DNA of 31,681 nt from positions 1 through 31,681 of the forward strand of contig JBGVOM010000141.1 in assembly GCA_045126515.1 (NCBI GenBank), written 5' to 3'. Source of the DNA: RUG11237 sp045126515. GTDB taxonomy: Bacteria > Bacillota > Clostridia > Lachnospirales > Lachnospiraceae. Position numbers and translations under genes: made by a program. This document shows positions 31,539 to 31,681 of the stretch, in pieces; position 1 is the stretch's first letter; the number at the start of each line of letters is the position of its first letter. The notes under the pieces were generated by a model, which saw only the letters and a list, made by a program, of their open reading frames with translations, was not told the origin of the DNA and searched no databases.

Positions 31539-31681
31539 TTACCAGACAGGCGGAAATAGCGCTCCAGCGAACTAAATTCTAAGGCACACAAGGTTCATCG
31601 CCTTAGGGCTCTTCACCAAGTGTTGCCTAAGAATTGGATTTCACTTGGGCTAAAAGCATTTCTTGATTGCCTGTCTGGTAA
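31539..31681. other. Inverted-repeat-bounded, strongly foldable sequence (structured RNA or small element)
   Basis: The 13-bp arms TTACCAGACAGGC (31539-31551) and GCCTGTCTGGTAA (31669-31681) are perfect. Inside are AATTCTAAGGCA / TGCCTAAGAATT (31575 and 31624, one mismatch), CCAAGTG / CACTTGG (31616 and 31642) and TAAGGC / GCCTTA (31580 and 31600). The first two pairings interlock like a pseudoknot, and the third competes with the first. There is no open frame. Bases 31483-31538 hold nothing recognised except AGGGACCGC, faintly like a T-box core. It could be an ncRNA or a MITE-like element; the window ends at the arm. Confidence 0.45.

Overview
The window looks like a chromosomal segment of a low-GC Firmicute of class Clostridia, most likely a Lachnospiraceae member. 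The basis is strong AGGAGG ribosome-binding sites, a SAM-I riboswitch in front of metK, a Spo0A-type response regulator, a TSCPD-domain protein and an HD-GYP protein. The right half is ordinary housekeeping chromosome. The left 18 kb is an accessory island devoted to secreted peptides and their control.

Island, export part (about 137-13071, all minus strand). In transcription order it holds: a peptidase-containing ABC exporter (C39 protease + TM + ATPase); a small membrane protein; a broken duplicate of the exporter's 3' end; bacteriocin-like prepeptide 3 with a lipoprotein and a truncated lipoprotein paralogue; a degenerate fourth peptide and a membrane protein; a GyrI/DUF5085-like protein; an HlyD-type adaptor; a membrane-anchored protein with four bacterial Ig-like domains; prepeptide 2 with a small membrane protein; a chimeric gene; prepeptide 1 with a membrane protein; and a second, nonsense-mutated GyrI-like copy. 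The three intact prepeptides share nearly the same promoter region and 29-residue double-glycine leader, but their mature parts are unrelated. This suggests cassette duplication with diversification.

Island, control and toxin part (13106-18111). A response regulator with a Spo0A-type DNA-binding domain and a ComD/AgrC-like peptide-sensing kinase lie on the plus strand. Between them, on the minus strand, is a 15-codon micro-gene with an excellent ribosome-binding site, the best pheromone candidate. Tandem 10-bp boxes, consensus TTRGTTTTYG (reverse complement CRAAAACYAA, sharing its CRAAAA core with the 0A box), occur in two promoter regions with almost identical geometry. One lies between the exporter and the regulator. 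The other lies upstream of a secreted protein with a C-terminal BECR-type RNase-toxin-like domain, which is followed by a probable immunity gene and two membrane-anchored paralogues. A weaker array sits upstream of the micro-gene. My inference is one cell-density circuit that controls bacteriocin export, a secreted RNase-like toxin and its own pheromone.

Housekeeping part (18293-31482). Genes are an Rpn-family nuclease, metK with its SAM-I riboswitch, an FKBP/trigger-factor-like lipoprotein, an HD-GYP phosphodiesterase, murA, an M23/LysM/G5 cell-wall endopeptidase, a dehydrogenase-shikimate kinase-like fusion, pgi, a coiled-coil membrane protein, a TSCPD protein and murG. The last 190 bases contain an inverted-repeat-bounded, highly foldable sequence that may be a structured RNA or a small mobile element. 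All functional statements are based on reading the sequence and remembered family features; no database search was run.
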